This document shows positions 53,336 through 63,937 of a stretch of DNA of 64,000 nucleotides, one piece after another. Source of the DNA: Rhizobium sp. BK316 (GTDB taxonomy: Bacteria; Pseudomonadota; Alphaproteobacteria; Rhizobiales; Rhizobiaceae); assembly GCF_014193695.1 (NCBI RefSeq), contig NZ_JACHZR010000002.1, positions 62,001 through 126,000 of the forward strand. Reading direction: 5' to 3'. The notes below the pieces were generated by a model that searched no databases, was not told where the DNA came from, and was given only the letters and a program-made list of their open reading frames with translations. A program made the translations under genes and the position numbers. The stretch's first letter is position 1. Every line of letters begins with the position of its first letter.

Positions 53336-55165
53336 GTGGCTTCGTGGTCGAAAATCAGCGTTCTGGTAGTATTTCTGGGTACGCTTATACCTGCGGCTGT
53401 ATTGGCTCAGGATCAGCAGTTCCAGATTGGCAGCTCGGTCATCAGCGAGATGAAGTACAAGCCGGGCTTTACCCATTTCGACTACGTCAATCCCGATGCC
53501 CCGAAAGGCGGTGACTTGCGGCTGTCTTCCAGCGGCACTTTCGACACCTTCAATCCTTTGCTCGCAAAAGGCCAGATCGCGGTCGGCTTGGCGCGCGTTT
53601 ACGACACCCTGCTGAAACCCGCCGATGACGAACTCCTGGTCTCCTATGGTCTGCTTGCCGAAGGTGTCTCCTATCCACCCGACGTCTCGAGCGCGACCTT
53701 TCGCCTTCGCAAGGAAGCGAAATGGGCCGATGGCCAGCCGGTCACGCCCGAAGACGTGATTTTCAGCCTCGACAAGACCAAGGAGCTGAACCCGCTTACC
53801 GGAAACTACTACCGTCACGTGGTCAAGGCCGAGAAGACGGGCGAGCGGGACGTTACGTTCACCTTCGACGAGAAGAACAATCGCGAACTGCCGGACATTC
53901 TGGGCCAATTGGTGATCGTACCGAAACACTGGTGGGAAGCACCGGGACCGGATGGCAAGCCGCGAGACATTTCGAAGACAACGCTTGAGCCCGTCATGGG
54001 TTCAGGGCCGTACAAGATTGCCGCCTTCTCGGCTGGTGCGACGATCCGCTACGAATTGCGGGATGACTATTGGGGCAAGGACCTCAATGTGAACGTCGGC
54101 CAAAACAATTTCCGCAACATTCTCTACACCTATTATGGTGATCGCGATGTCGAGTTCGAAGCGTTTCGTGCCGGCAACAGCGATTACTGGCAGGAGACTT
54201 TTGCGGCGCGTTGGGCAACCGGATATGATTTCCCCGCGGTGAAGGAAGGGCGCGTCAAGAAGGAAGATGTCACCAATCCCCTGCGCTCCACCGGCATCAT
54301 GCAGGCGCTCGTGCCGAATATGCGGCGCGACATCTTCAAGGACGAGCGGGTGCGCGAGGCCTTGAACTACGGTTTCGATTTCGAGGAATTGAACCGCACG
54401 ATAGCCTTCAACAGCTACAAGCGCATCGACAGCTACTTCTGGAACACCGATCTTGCCTCGTCCGGCCTTCCGCAGGGCAGGGAGCTGGAAATTCTCCAGG
54501 GCCTGAAGGATCAGGTCCCCGCGGATATCTTCACCACCCCCTACAGCAATCCCGTCGGCGGAGATCCGCAGAAGAGCCGCGACAACCTTCGCAAGGCGAT
54601 CTCTCTTCTGAGGGAAGCCGGCTGGGAGCTGAAGGGCAATCGCATGGTCAATGCCAAGAGCGGCCAGCCGATGAGTTTCGAGATATTGTTGTCGAGTCCC
54701 GTGCTCGAGCGCTGGGCGGTGCCCTATGCCACCAATCTGAAGAAGATCGGCATCGATGCGCGGGTCCGCACGGTTGATGCCGCGCAATATACCAACCGCG
54801 CGCGCAGCTTCGATTTCGATATGATCTGGAATGTTTGGGCTCAAACCGTGAACCCGGGCAACGAACAGGCCGACTACTGGGGATCGGGTTCCGCCAATCA
54901 GCAAGGCTCGCGCAACTATGCCGGCATTGCCAATCCGGCCATCGATGCGCTCGTTCGCATGATTATCTTTGCCCCTAATCGAGATGAGCAGGTTGCGGCC
55001 ATCAAGGCCATGGACCGTGTGCTGCTCGCCAACCACTATGTCATTCCGCTGTTCTACCGCGACACCTATTCGATCGCTTATTGGAACACGGTGACACGTC
55101 CGGCAGAGTTTCCGGCATACAGCCTCGGCTTCCCCGATGCCTGGTGGTCCACTTCGGCGAAATGA
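53336..55165 (+). CDS. yejA: ABC transporter substrate-binding protein (YejA type)
   Basis: Periplasmic oligopeptide/microcin C-binding protein of 609 residues. Signal peptide about 1-24 (ends VLA), then a family 5 fold with GFTHFDYVNPDAPKGGDLRL (about 44) typical of YejA. Start GTG 53336 follows GGGGAAG. First gene of yejABEF; TetR gene upstream by 115 bases is not clearly linked. Confidence 0.93.
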   Translation: MASWSKISVLVVFLGTLIPAAVLAQDQQFQIGSSVISEMKYKPGFTHFDYVNPDAPKGGDLRLSSSGTFDTFNPLLAKGQIAVGLARVYDTLLKPADDELLVSYGLLAEGVSYPPDVSSATFRLRKEAKWADGQPVTPEDVIFSLDKTKELNPLTGNYYRHVVKAEKTGERDVTFTFDEKNNRELPDILGQLVIVPKHWWEAPGPDGKPRDISKTTLEPVMGSGPYKIAAFSAGATIRYELRDDYWGKDLNVNVGQNNFRNILYTYYGDRDVEFEAFRAGNSDYWQETFAARWATGYDFPAVKEGRVKKEDVTNPLRSTGIMQALVPNMRRDIFKDERVREALNYGFDFEELNRTIAFNSYKRIDSYFWNTDLASSGLPQGRELEILQGLKDQVPADIFTTPYSNPVGGDPQKSRDNLRKAISLLREAGWELKGNRMVNAKSGQPMSFEILLSSPVLERWAVPYATNLKKIGIDARVRTVDAAQYTNRARSFDFDMIWNVWAQTVNPGNEQADYWGSGSANQQGSRNYAGIANPAIDALVRMIIFAPNRDEQVAAIKAMDRVLLANHYVIPLFYRDTYSIAYWNTVTRPAEFPAYSLGFPDAWWSTSAK

Positions 55166-55314
55166 GCGGACTTGCAATGCGAGGAGGCCTGCGCTCCAAA
55201 TGGCATCGGCGAATCATGAAACGCCGGCACACGCCGGCAAGGGAAGGCTGGCAGATTGAACGGCAATAGACTGGAAGGCATGCAGGCGAAGATATTCCCG
55301 GAGGCTCGAGACTG

Positions 55315-56400
55315 ATGGGGGGCTATATCCTTCGCCGCCTGCTCCTGATGATCCCGACGATCATTGGCATCATGGCGATTTCCTTCATCGTCGTTCAATT
55401 CGCCCCCGGCGGCCCCGTTGAGCAGGTGATCTCCCAGTTGACGGGCCAGGCCGACAGCGCCGACCAGCGCCTCGGCGGCGGTGGCGACGCGGGCCAGCAA
55501 TTCGACGATGCCGGTTCGAAATATCGCGGCGCTCAGGGCCTCGATCCGGAACTGATCGCCAAGCTCGAAAAGCAATTCGGCTTCGACAAGCCGCCGCTGA
55601 CCCGCTTTGGCGAGATGATGTGGAATTACATCCGCTTCGATTTCGGCGAGAGCTTCTTCCGCAACACCTCCGTGCTCGACCTCATCAAGGAGAAGCTGCC
55701 GGTCTCGATCTCGCTCGGCATCTGGATCCTGATTTTTTCCTACGCCATCTCCATTCCGCTCGGCATCCGCAAGGCAGTCAGGGACGGCTCCTCTTTCGAT
55801 GTCTGGACCTCCGGCGTCATTGTCGTCGGTTATGCCGTGCCGAGTTTCCTCTTCGGCATCCTGCTGATCGTGCTGTTCGCCGGCGGCTCCTTCTATGACT
55901 GGTTTCCGCTGCGCGGCCTGATCTCGGATAATTTCGACCAGCTTGCCTGGTGGCAGAAGCCGCTCGATTATTTCTGGCATCTCACGCTGCCGCTGATCTC
56001 GCTGTCGCTGGCATCCTTCGCCACGACGACGCTTCTGACCAAGAATTCCTTCATCGACGAGATCAAGAAGCAATATGTCATCACCGCGCGTGCCAAGGGC
56101 CTGAACGAGCGCCAGGTGCTCTACGGCCATGTCTTCCGCAATGCCATGTTGATCGTCATCGCAAGCTTTCCGGCCGCCTTCATCTCCGCCTTCTTCACCG
56201 GTTCGCTGCTGATCGAGAACATCTTCTCGCTCGATGGTCTCGGCCGCCTCGGCTACCTCTCGGTCGTCAACCGAGACTATCCGATCGTCTTTGCAACGCT
56301 CTATATTTTCTCGCTGCTCGGCCTCTTCGTCGGCCTGATCTCGGACCTGATCTATACCTGGATCGATCCGCGCATCGACTTCGAGCGGAGGGATGTCTGA
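55315..56400 (+). CDS. yejB: Oligopeptide ABC transporter permease (YejB type)
   Basis: Inner-membrane permease of 361 residues: first helix at 11-30 ([17 protein letters not shown]), extracytoplasmic loop to about 130, then five helices with the EAA loop [19 protein letters not shown] (about 258). GGAGG precedes ATG 55315. A 149-base gap from yejA holds no gene. Confidence 0.94.
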   Translation: MGGYILRRLLLMIPTIIGIMAISFIVVQFAPGGPVEQVISQLTGQADSADQRLGGGGDAGQQFDDAGSKYRGAQGLDPELIAKLEKQFGFDKPPLTRFGEMMWNYIRFDFGESFFRNTSVLDLIKEKLPVSISLGIWILIFSYAISIPLGIRKAVRDGSSFDVWTSGVIVVGYAVPSFLFGILLIVLFAGGSFYDWFPLRGLISDNFDQLAWWQKPLDYFWHLTLPLISLSLASFATTTLLTKNSFIDEIKKQYVITARAKGLNERQVLYGHVFRNAMLIVIASFPAAFISAFFTGSLLIENIFSLDGLGRLGYLSVVNRDYPIVFATLYIFSLLGLFVGLISDLIYTWIDPRIDFERRDV

Positions 56401-57545
56401 TGGACGTCGCTGCAAACCCCACAACATCGCCCGTTCGCCCGCCCCGCAAGGGTCTGCTGTCGCCGACCAACGTCCGCCGCTGGCGGAACTTCAAGGCCAA
56501 CAGGCGCGGTTACTGGTCGCTCTGGCTGTTCCTCGTCCTCTTCGTGCTCAGCCTGTTTGCCGAGTTCATCGCCAACGACAAGCCGATCATCGCCTCCTAC
56601 AAGGGCGAGATCCTTTTCCCTGTCGTCATCGATTATCCCGAGGAGAAGTTCGGCGGCTTCCTCGCCGAGACGGACTACCGCTCCTCCGTCATCTCGGACG
56701 AGATCGATGCCAACGGCTGGATGATCTGGCCGCCGATCCGCTATTCCTATCAATCGGTCAATTCCAATATCCCGCATTCGGCCCCAACCGCGCCCTTCTG
56801 GCTGATGTCGGCGGAGGAGCGTTGCTCGGCCTATCCGCAAGGCATCAACGATCCCGGCTGCAGGCTCGGTAATCTCAACTGGCTCGGCACGGATGACCAG
56901 GCGCGCGACGTTCTGGCCCGGGTCATCTACGGCTTCCGCATTTCCGTGCTCTTCGGCCTGGTGCTCACCATCTGCTCGGCTGTCATCGGTGTTACGGCCG
57001 GAGCCGTCCAGGGCTATTTCGGCGGCTGGACGGACCTGTTTTTCCAGCGTTTCATCGAGATCTGGTCCTCGATGCCGGTGCTCTACATCCTGCTGATCAT
57101 TGCCGCCATCCTGCCGCCGGGCTTCTTCGTGCTGCTCGGCATCATGCTGCTCTTCTCCTGGGTGGGCTTCGTCGGCGTCGTGCGCGCCGAGTTTCTGCGT
57201 GCCCGCAATTTCGAATATGTCCGGGCCGCCCGCGCGCTCGGCGTCAACAACCGCACCATCATGTGGCGGCACATGCTGCCGAATGCGATGGTGGCGACGC
57301 TGACCTTCCTGCCCTTCATCCTCTCCGGCTCGATCACCACGCTGACCTCGCTCGACTTCCTGGGCTTCGGCATGCCGCCGGGCTCCCCGTCGCTCGGCGA
57401 ACTGATCGCCCAGGGCAAGGCCAATCTCCAGGCGCCGTGGCTCGGGCTGACGGCCTTCTTCACCATGTCGATCATGCTCTCGCTGCTGATCTTCATCGGC
57501 GAGGCGGTGCGCGATGCCTTTGATCCGAGAAAGACGTTCCAATGA
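56400..57545 (+). CDS. yejE: Oligopeptide ABC transporter permease (YejE type)
   Basis: Inner-membrane permease of 381 residues: cytoplasmic N-terminus, helix at about 38-56, a long periplasmic loop up to about 170, then five helices with EYVRAARALGVNNRTIMWRH as the coupling loop (about 276). Its ATG shares one base with the yejB stop (TGATG). Overlaps yejF by four bases. Confidence 0.95.
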   Translation: MDVAANPTTSPVRPPRKGLLSPTNVRRWRNFKANRRGYWSLWLFLVLFVLSLFAEFIANDKPIIASYKGEILFPVVIDYPEEKFGGFLAETDYRSSVISDEIDANGWMIWPPIRYSYQSVNSNIPHSAPTAPFWLMSAEERCSAYPQGINDPGCRLGNLNWLGTDDQARDVLARVIYGFRISVLFGLVLTICSAVIGVTAGAVQGYFGGWTDLFFQRFIEIWSSMPVLYILLIIAAILPPGFFVLLGIMLLFSWVGFVGVVRAEFLRARNFEYVRAARALGVNNRTIMWRHMLPNAMVATLTFLPFILSGSITTLTSLDFLGFGMPPGSPSLGELIAQGKANLQAPWLGLTAFFTMSIMLSLLIFIGEAVRDAFDPRKTFQ

Positions 57546-59170
57546 GTGAAGCGCTGCTCTCCGTCCGCGACCTCTCGGTCGCCTTCCATCAGGGCGGCGA
57601 AACCTCGCTTGCCGTCGACCGCATCTCCTTCGATATCGGGACGGGCGAGGTTGTCGCGCTGGTCGGCGAATCCGGGTCCGGCAAGTCGGTGTCGGCAAAC
57701 TCCATCCTGCGGCTTCTGCCCTATCCCTCGGCAAGTCATCCGGGCGGCGAGATCTTCTTCAAGGGCAAGGATCTGCTGAAGGCGCCCGACCGCGAACTGC
57801 GCGCGGTTCGCGGTAACGACATCACCATGATCTTCCAGGAGCCGATGACATCGCTCAATCCGCTCCATACGATCGAAAAGCAGATTGCCGAAATCCTGGA
57901 CCTGCATCAGGGCCTGACCGGGGAGGCGGCGCGCACCCGCGTGCTGGAGTTGTTGAACCAGGTTGGCATACGCGAGCCGGAAAAACGGCTGAAGGCCTAT
58001 CCGCATGAACTCTCGGGCGGCCAGCGCCAGCGTGTCATGATCGCCATGGCGCTCGCCAACCGGCCGGAACTGCTGATCGCCGACGAGCCGACCACGGCAC
58101 TCGACGTCACCGTCCAGGCGCAGATCCTCGAACTCCTGCGCAAGCTGAAGGGCGAGCACGGCATGTCCATGCTCTTCATCACCCACGACCTCGGCATCGT
58201 GCGCAAATTCGCCGACCGCGTCTGCGTCATGACCAAGGGCAGGATCGTCGAGACCGGCACGGTGGAAGAGGTCTTCACCGATCCGAAGCATGACTACACG
58301 CGCCATTTGCTCGCCTCCGAACCGCGCGGCGAACCGCCGGTGACCGACCCCTCCAAACCGGTCGTCATGGAAGGCAGTGACATCAAGGTCTGGTTCCCGA
58401 TCAAGGCCGGCTTCATGCGCAAGGTCGTCGATCACGTGAAGGCGGTCGATGGCATCGATTTGACGCTGCGCGCCGGGCAGACGCTCGGCGTCGTCGGCGA
58501 ATCCGGCTCCGGCAAGACCACGCTTGGCCTGGCGCTGACGCGCCTTATCTCCTCGAAGGGCCGCATCTCCTTCGTCGGGAAAGATATAGCAAGCTATTCA
58601 TTCACGGAGATGCGGCCGCTGCGCAACCAGCTTCAGGTCGTCTTCCAGGATCCCTACGGCTCGCTGAGCCCGCGCATGTCGGTCGGGGATATCGTCGCCG
58701 AAGGCCTGAAGGTGCATGAGCGCTCTCTCTCCGCTGACGAGCGCGATCAGCGCGTCTGCTGGGCATTGGAGGAGGTCGGCCTCGATCCGCTCACCCGCTG
58801 GCGTTTTCCGCACGAATTCTCAGGCGGCCAGCGCCAGCGCATCGCCATTGCTCGCGCCATGGTCTTGAAGCCGCGCTTCGTCATGCTCGATGAACCGACA
58901 TCGGCGCTCGATATGAGCGTGCAGGCACAGGTGGTGGACTTGCTGCGCGATCTGCAGAAGAAGCATGATCTCGCCTATCTCTTCATCAGCCACGACCTGA
59001 AGGTGGTCAAGGCGCTGGCCAATGATGTCATCGTCATGCGTTTCGGCAAGGTCGTAGAGCAGGGGCCGTCATCGGAGATTTTCCGCGCGCCGAAGGATGA
59101 TTATACCAAGGCGCTGATGGCAGCCGCCTTCAATATCGAGGCGGTGCCGACACCAGCAGTTCAGCAATAA
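57542..59170 (+). CDS. yejF: Duplicated oligopeptide ABC ATPase (YejF type)
   Basis: Fused pair of ABC ATPase domains, 542 residues. First domain: Walker [15 protein letters not shown] (about 42), signature [15 protein letters not shown] (about 158). Second domain: Walker [15 protein letters not shown] (about 320), signature [15 protein letters not shown] (about 424), Walker [13 protein letters not shown] (about 445). The fused form is normal for YejF. ATGA overlap with yejE. Confidence 0.96.
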   Translation: MSEALLSVRDLSVAFHQGGETSLAVDRISFDIGTGEVVALVGESGSGKSVSANSILRLLPYPSASHPGGEIFFKGKDLLKAPDRELRAVRGNDITMIFQEPMTSLNPLHTIEKQIAEILDLHQGLTGEAARTRVLELLNQVGIREPEKRLKAYPHELSGGQRQRVMIAMALANRPELLIADEPTTALDVTVQAQILELLRKLKGEHGMSMLFITHDLGIVRKFADRVCVMTKGRIVETGTVEEVFTDPKHDYTRHLLASEPRGEPPVTDPSKPVVMEGSDIKVWFPIKAGFMRKVVDHVKAVDGIDLTLRAGQTLGVVGESGSGKTTLGLALTRLISSKGRISFVGKDIASYSFTEMRPLRNQLQVVFQDPYGSLSPRMSVGDIVAEGLKVHERSLSADERDQRVCWALEEVGLDPLTRWRFPHEFSGGQRQRIAIARAMVLKPRFVMLDEPTSALDMSVQAQVVDLLRDLQKKHDLAYLFISHDLKVVKALANDVIVMRFGKVVEQGPSSEIFRAPKDDYTKALMAAAFNIEAVPTPAVQQ

Positions 59171-59193
59171 AACCGCCAGCCGTAAAGAAGATC

Positions 59194-60153
59194 ATGTCAT
59201 CAAGACCTCCCGTTCTAGTCGACCTCAAATTCGATCCAGAAACCACCGCCCGCATCCTGAAGACCGCCTTTGCCGACCGCGGCAGCATCAATGCCGCCGA
59301 TCCCGCCAGCAAGGGGCTCGACCTGACAGGCGTGGACTATGCGCTGCTCTGGAAGCCGGATGCGGATATTTTTCAGCGCGCGCCGAACCTGAAGGTGCTC
59401 TTTTCCGGTGGTGCCGGGGTCGACAGCATCCTGTCCATTCCCGATCTGCCCGATCTTCCAATCGTCCGTTTCGTCGATCGCAGCCTGACGACGCGCATGA
59501 GCGAATGGGTGGTCATGCAATGCCTCATGCATCTGCGCCTGCAGCGCGCGCATGACCGGGACCAGCGCGACCGCGTCTGGGGCAAGCTCGTCCCACCGGA
59601 AGCCGCCGAAATCACCGTCGGTGTCATGGGCCTCGGCATTCTCGGCCAGGATGCTGCCGCCAAGCTGCGCGTCATGGGTTTCGATGTGATCGGCTGGTCG
59701 CGCTCGAAGAAGCAAGTGGACGGCATCGAAACATTCGGCGGTTCGGAACTCGATACGTTCCTGTCGAAGACCGATATCGTCGTCGGCCTGCTGCCGCTGA
59801 CGCCTGACACCACGGGTCTCTACGACAAGGCCTTCTTCGCCAAGCTTCGCCAGGGCGGCGCGCTCGGCAAGCCGGTCTTCATCAATGCGGGTCGCGGCAG
59901 GAGCCAGATCCAGGCCGATATCGTCGCCTCGATTGAAAGCGGCGTGCTCGGCGGTGCCTCGCTCGATGTCTTCGAGGTCGAACCGCTGCCGGCGGATGAT
60001 CCGCTCTGGCATCTGGAAAACGTCTTCATCACGCCGCATGACGCCGCGACTTCGGAAGAGAATGCACTTTTCCGTCATGTCGAGAGCCAGATAGCCCGCT
60101 TCGAACGCGGCGAGCCGCTGCAGTTCGTCGTCGATCGCACAACGGGATATTGA
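59194..60153 (+). CDS. ghrA: 2-hydroxyacid dehydrogenase (glyoxylate/hydroxypyruvate reductase A-like)
   Basis: NAD(P)H-dependent reductase of 319 residues: Rossmann motif VGVMGLGILGQDAAAKL (about 143), catalytic Arg in NAGRGRSQIQ (about 232), Glu in EVEPLP and His in ITPHDAAT (about 281). The pattern fits GhrA, which reduces glyoxylate. Located 24 bases after yejF but not obviously of that pathway. Confidence 0.88.
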   Translation: MSSRPPVLVDLKFDPETTARILKTAFADRGSINAADPASKGLDLTGVDYALLWKPDADIFQRAPNLKVLFSGGAGVDSILSIPDLPDLPIVRFVDRSLTTRMSEWVVMQCLMHLRLQRAHDRDQRDRVWGKLVPPEAAEITVGVMGLGILGQDAAAKLRVMGFDVIGWSRSKKQVDGIETFGGSELDTFLSKTDIVVGLLPLTPDTTGLYDKAFFAKLRQGGALGKPVFINAGRGRSQIQADIVASIESGVLGGASLDVFEVEPLPADDPLWHLENVFITPHDAATSEENALFRHVESQIARFERGEPLQFVVDRTTGY

Positions 60154-60240
60154 CCTCTCTCGGAACCATCCTCCATCGCTTCTCGTTTCTTTCCAGAAGC
60201 GCCGCAGGCTTGGCTTGTGGTTTACCGGAAGGAGACGATC

Positions 60241-60531
60241 ATGGCGCATATGGGAACGCGTTGGGGAAAGTCCGATCAGAAGCTTCATGAAGAAAACCGG
60301 ATTTCGTCGCTTAAGGCCAGGCAGGGCCGCATGGGCTACCGCATTCTGACTGTGCTGATTGCCGCGCTGGTCCTGGCTTTCCTTGTCTGGATCCCAGTCG
60401 AGATCTGGGGTCAGAAGGAAGCCGATGACGTTGCCCCGCAGCAGCCCGGCCAGGAGTTGCAGTCTCAGGTTCCGGAGGCTCCGCCGCAGAACGCCGGCCC
60501 GGCACCGGCCCAGCCAGCACCCACACGATAA
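60241..60531 (+). CDS. Small single-pass membrane protein, unknown
   Basis: A 96-residue protein: polar N-terminus (about 1-32), one membrane helix (about 33-55, ILTVLIAALVLAFLVWIPV), then a Pro/Gln-rich tail (PQQPGQELQSQVPEAP). Strong ribosome site GAAGGAG. No family recognised. An earlier in-frame start at 60217 is unlikely. Confidence 0.75.
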   Translation: MAHMGTRWGKSDQKLHEENRISSLKARQGRMGYRILTVLIAALVLAFLVWIPVEIWGQKEADDVAPQQPGQELQSQVPEAPPQNAGPAPAQPAPTR

Positions 60532-60558
60532 CGTGCGGATGTCAGGCATTTAAACCAC

Positions 60559-60598
60559 GTCCCGCAGCCATTCCCGCTGCGGGACGTTGCCTGTTGTT
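60559..60598 (+). terminator. Terminator after the small membrane protein gene
   Basis: A 10-bp stem GTCCCGCAGC (60559-60568) and GCTGCGGGAC (60576-60585) with a 7-base loop, then a slightly delayed T run (TTGTTTTTT). Confidence 0.6.
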
Positions 60599-60709
60599 TT
60601 TTCTGGACTTTGCCGATCTATTTTTCGATAAGAAGGCGCACGAGCCGGTTTCGTGCGCCGGCTGCAAGACGGCCGCACCTGACCGGATTGACGGACAGGC
60701 AGGAGCTTC

Positions 60710-62014
60710 ATGGCCAGGACCGATATCGCAAGGCGCGTCTATAATCATACCTGGAAACTCGATCCGATCGTCCGCAGTCTGATCGATACGGATTTCTACA
60801 AGCTCCTGATGCTGCAGATGATCTGGAAGCTCTATCCTGATGTCGACGCCTCCTTCACCCTCATCAACCGCACCAAACGCGTGCGCCTCGCAGAGCAGAT
60901 CGACGAGGGCGAACTGCGCGAGCAGCTCGATCATGCGCGCACGCTGAGGCTCGCCAAGAAGGAGATGATCTGGCTGGCCGGTAACAGCTTCTATGGCCGC
61001 GCCCAGATCTTTGAGCCGGAATTCCTGGCCTGGCTCTCCAATTTCCAGCTGCCGGAATACGAGCTTTCCAAGAAGGACGGGCAATATGTGCTCGATTTCC
61101 ATGGGTCGTGGAAGGAAACGACCATGTGGGAAATCCCGGCCCTCGCCATCATCAACGAGATGCGCTCGCGCGCAGCCATGAAGACGATGGGGCCTTTCAC
61201 GCTCGATGTTCTCTATGCCCGCGCCAAGGCCAAGATGTGGGCCAAGGTGGAGAAACTGCGTGAGCTGCCGGGCCTGCGCATTTCCGATTTCGGCACCCGC
61301 CGCCGCCACAGCTTCCTCTGGCAGCGCTGGTGCGTGGAAGCGCTGAAGGAAGGCATCGGCCCAGCCTTTACTGGCACCAGCAATGTATTGCTGGCTATGG
61401 ATTCCGATCTCGAAGCCGTCGGCACCAATGCCCACGAGCTGCCGATGGTCGCCGCAGCTCTCGCGGAAACCGACGAGCAGCTCAAGAACGCGCCCTACAA
61501 GGTGCTGCGCGACTGGAACAAGCTTTATGGCGGCAACCTCTTGATCGTGCTGCCGGACGCCTTCGGAACCGCCGCCTTCCTGCGCGACGCGCCGGAATGG
61601 GTGGCCGACTGGACCGGCTTCCGCCCGGACAGCGCCCCGCCGGTCGAAGGCGGCGAAAAGATCATCGACTGGTGGAAGAAGATGGGCCGCGACCCGCGCC
61701 AGAAGCTCCTGATCTTCTCCGATGGTCTCGATGTCGATGCGATCATCGATACCTACAAGCATTTCGAAGGCCGTGTGCGCATGAGCTTCGGCTGGGGCAC
61801 GAACCTGACGAATGACTTCGCCGGCTGCGCGCCGAACGACAGTTCCGATTTCCTGCCGATTTCCATCGTCTGCAAGGTGAGCGACGCCAATGGCCGCCCG
61901 GCGGTCAAGCTCTCGGACAACCCCCAGAAGGCGACCGGCGAACCGGCCGAGGTCGAGCGCTATCTGAAATTCTTCGGCACCGAGGACCGCACTGATCAGG
62001 CCGTGCTGGTCTAA
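60710..62014 (+). CDS. pncB: Nicotinate phosphoribosyltransferase
   Basis: Makes nicotinate mononucleotide from nicotinate and PRPP in the Preiss-Handler branch of NAD synthesis. 434 residues: [19 protein letters not shown] (about 24) and [11 protein letters not shown] with the phosphorylated His (about 193), GTSNVLLA (about 222). Normal length. nudC at the left end of the window degrades NAD, unlinked in position. Confidence 0.96.
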   Translation: MARTDIARRVYNHTWKLDPIVRSLIDTDFYKLLMLQMIWKLYPDVDASFTLINRTKRVRLAEQIDEGELREQLDHARTLRLAKKEMIWLAGNSFYGRAQIFEPEFLAWLSNFQLPEYELSKKDGQYVLDFHGSWKETTMWEIPALAIINEMRSRAAMKTMGPFTLDVLYARAKAKMWAKVEKLRELPGLRISDFGTRRRHSFLWQRWCVEALKEGIGPAFTGTSNVLLAMDSDLEAVGTNAHELPMVAAALAETDEQLKNAPYKVLRDWNKLYGGNLLIVLPDAFGTAAFLRDAPEWVADWTGFRPDSAPPVEGGEKIIDWWKKMGRDPRQKLLIFSDGLDVDAIIDTYKHFEGRVRMSFGWGTNLTNDFAGCAPNDSSDFLPISIVCKVSDANGRPAVKLSDNPQKATGEPAEVERYLKFFGTEDRTDQAVLV

Positions 62015-62088
62015 AACTGCGATCCCTTTTGACGGCTGGACTGGCGCCTGTAGCCCCTCATCCGGATCTTGGAGCCATCTGACCGGTT

Positions 62089-63069
62089 CTAGGGTGAGGT
62101 ACGCAGCGCCGGCCAATGCTGGCGCGGCTCCTCGGTGACGGGCTTTCCGCCACGGCGTTTCGGCTTGTCGACGAGACTGTCATCAGGCGGCAGAGCGACA
62201 CCGAGCTTCCCGGCGAGCGAGCGGGCATCGGCCGGCGCGCGTACCTTCACGTCATTGTCGAAATAGACATAGACATCGCGGCCTTTTGCCGAGCGTTTCA
62301 GCGGCGGCTTGATACGGTTGGCGTCGCCGGGCTCGATCCCGTGCGTCCAGGCATTGATGCGCCCGGCCCAGCGATCGAGCGCCTCGCCGCTGTAGCCGCT
62401 GACGTAAAGCTGCTCCGATCCATGCAGGCGGCAATAGACGAAATCCGCCGTCACATCCATCAGCAGCGGCCATTCCACGGTATCGGCGACCACCAGCCCG
62501 ACCTTGTGCCTGCGCAGCAGTTCGATGAATTCGAGTGCGCAGAAACTGTCGTGGCGGATTTCCAGCGCATGGCGCATCGGCAGCACCCTCTCGCTCTTCG
62601 TCCAGGCTCGGCCGTCGAGCCGTTCGTCATGCCGCTTCGCCATATCGGCCGCAGCATCCGTATCCCTCGGCAGCATCGCCAGGAAGTTGTCGAAGAGCTC
62701 GGCATTGAATGTCTGGTTCGGCGGAAATTGCCAAAGGATTGGCCCGAGCTTCGGCCCTAAACGCAGCACGCCCGAAGCCAGGAAATTGGCAAGCGGCGTC
62801 TCGACGTCGCGCAGGCGCTTCAGATGGGTGATGTAGCGCGAGCCCTTGACCGAGAAAACGAAACCGTCGGGTGTGTCGTCGCGCCAGCTGGCGAAAGCAT
62901 CCGGCTTCTGCAGCCCGTAAAATGTGCCGTTGATCTCGATGGAGGGAAATTGCCGCGAGGCATAGGCAAGCTCGCTCTTCCTAGCCAATCCCCTAGGGTA
63001 GAAGACGCCGCGCCAGGGCACATAGGTCCATCCCGATATGCCGATGCGGATCGTGCCTGTTTTTGCCAT
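62089..63069 (-). CDS. DUF72 domain-containing protein
   Basis: A 326-residue TIM-barrel-like protein with the DUF72 pattern: RIGISGWTYVPWRGVFYP (N-terminus), SIEINGTFYGL, FSVKGSRYITHLKRL (about 70) and a C-terminal YVYFDNDVKVRAPADA. Function unknown, possibly a nuclease or phosphate-binding enzyme. I chose ATG 63069 (MAKTGTIRIG) over a longer frame, as homology starts there. Confidence 0.92.
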   Translation of the reverse strand: MAKTGTIRIGISGWTYVPWRGVFYPRGLARKSELAYASRQFPSIEINGTFYGLQKPDAFASWRDDTPDGFVFSVKGSRYITHLKRLRDVETPLANFLASGVLRLGPKLGPILWQFPPNQTFNAELFDNFLAMLPRDTDAAADMAKRHDERLDGRAWTKSERVLPMRHALEIRHDSFCALEFIELLRRHKVGLVVADTVEWPLLMDVTADFVYCRLHGSEQLYVSGYSGEALDRWAGRINAWTHGIEPGDANRIKPPLKRSAKGRDVYVYFDNDVKVRAPADARSLAGKLGVALPPDDSLVDKPKRRGGKPVTEEPRQHWPALRTSP

Positions 63070-63152
63070 GGAAAGGGAACTGTGCCGGCGCGCTCTTGTT
63101 CCCGAATGCAATAAGGCGCCGCCCTGGCGGCAGCGCCTCGCATCGGGCAAGC

Positions 63153-63644
63153 TCAGCCGGTCGGCTTCAGCGAGCTGATGATAGCGATCAGCTCGTCGTC
63201 ATGGGCATCCTGCTTGCCCTTGGTGCCCCAGTAGGTGATCAGGAGCAGCTTGCCTTCGCTTGGCGAAAGCACGGCGACGCCGATATTGACCGGCCCTTCC
63301 TTGTCGCTGCCGTCCCAGTCGAAGGTTTTCATCGTCATGCCGTTGATTTCGGCTTCGGACTCCTTCTGGGTCTTCTCCTCGATGCTGACGCCATTCTTCT
63401 GCAGGAAGGCGAAGGCCTCGTCGATGATCTTGTCGCTCGTCGCTTCATCGGCAACGTCGATCGAAAGATAGATCGCCGAATCCTCGGACTGGGCATCGAT
63501 GCCGGTCTCCGTTTCCTTCGGCCCCCAGCTGTCGGGAATGGTTACGCTCGCGACAGGATCGTCGCTCGGAAATTCCAGCGTTTCCGCCTGGGCCATCACA
63601 GGCAGGAATGCCGCAAAGGCTGCGGCAATGATGAGCTTCTTCAT
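63153..63644 (-). CDS. Secreted protein of unknown function
   Basis: A 163-residue exported protein: signal peptide about 1-20 (ends AQA), then a compact alpha/beta domain with AETLEFPSDDPVASVTIPDSWGP and GKLLLITYWGTKG. Rhizobial relatives are often labelled as histidine kinases, which the sequence does not support. A GC-rich hairpin (AGGCGC/GCGCCT, about 63114-63138) lies just after the stop and may terminate it. Confidence 0.8.
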   Translation of the reverse strand: MKKLIIAAAFAAFLPVMAQAETLEFPSDDPVASVTIPDSWGPKETETGIDAQSEDSAIYLSIDVADEATSDKIIDEAFAFLQKNGVSIEEKTQKESEAEINGMTMKTFDWDGSDKEGPVNIGVAVLSPSEGKLLLITYWGTKGKQDAHDDELIAIISSLKPTG

Positions 63645-63937
63645 GGTAGGTCCCCGCATGGTCGCGTCCCGACGGGCAGCAGCCCTTGCCGCCCCTCTCG
63701 CTCCGGATCGCGCCACATCGGATCGTTACCGGCTTTTGCTTTGCCAAGCCTTACCAGGAGCCGGGACAAGCGCATGCCGTCGTGATCCATTTTTGGTGTC
63801 TTCGGGAAATGGCGGGCAGCGAGCTGCCAAATGTGCGTTGAGCCAAAGGAGATGCCCGCCGCATCGGAGTGACTTCTTCCTCTCAACTATCCGCCTCTAC
63901 AGATACGCCTGGATACGTCAGGATCTGGAGAGAAACC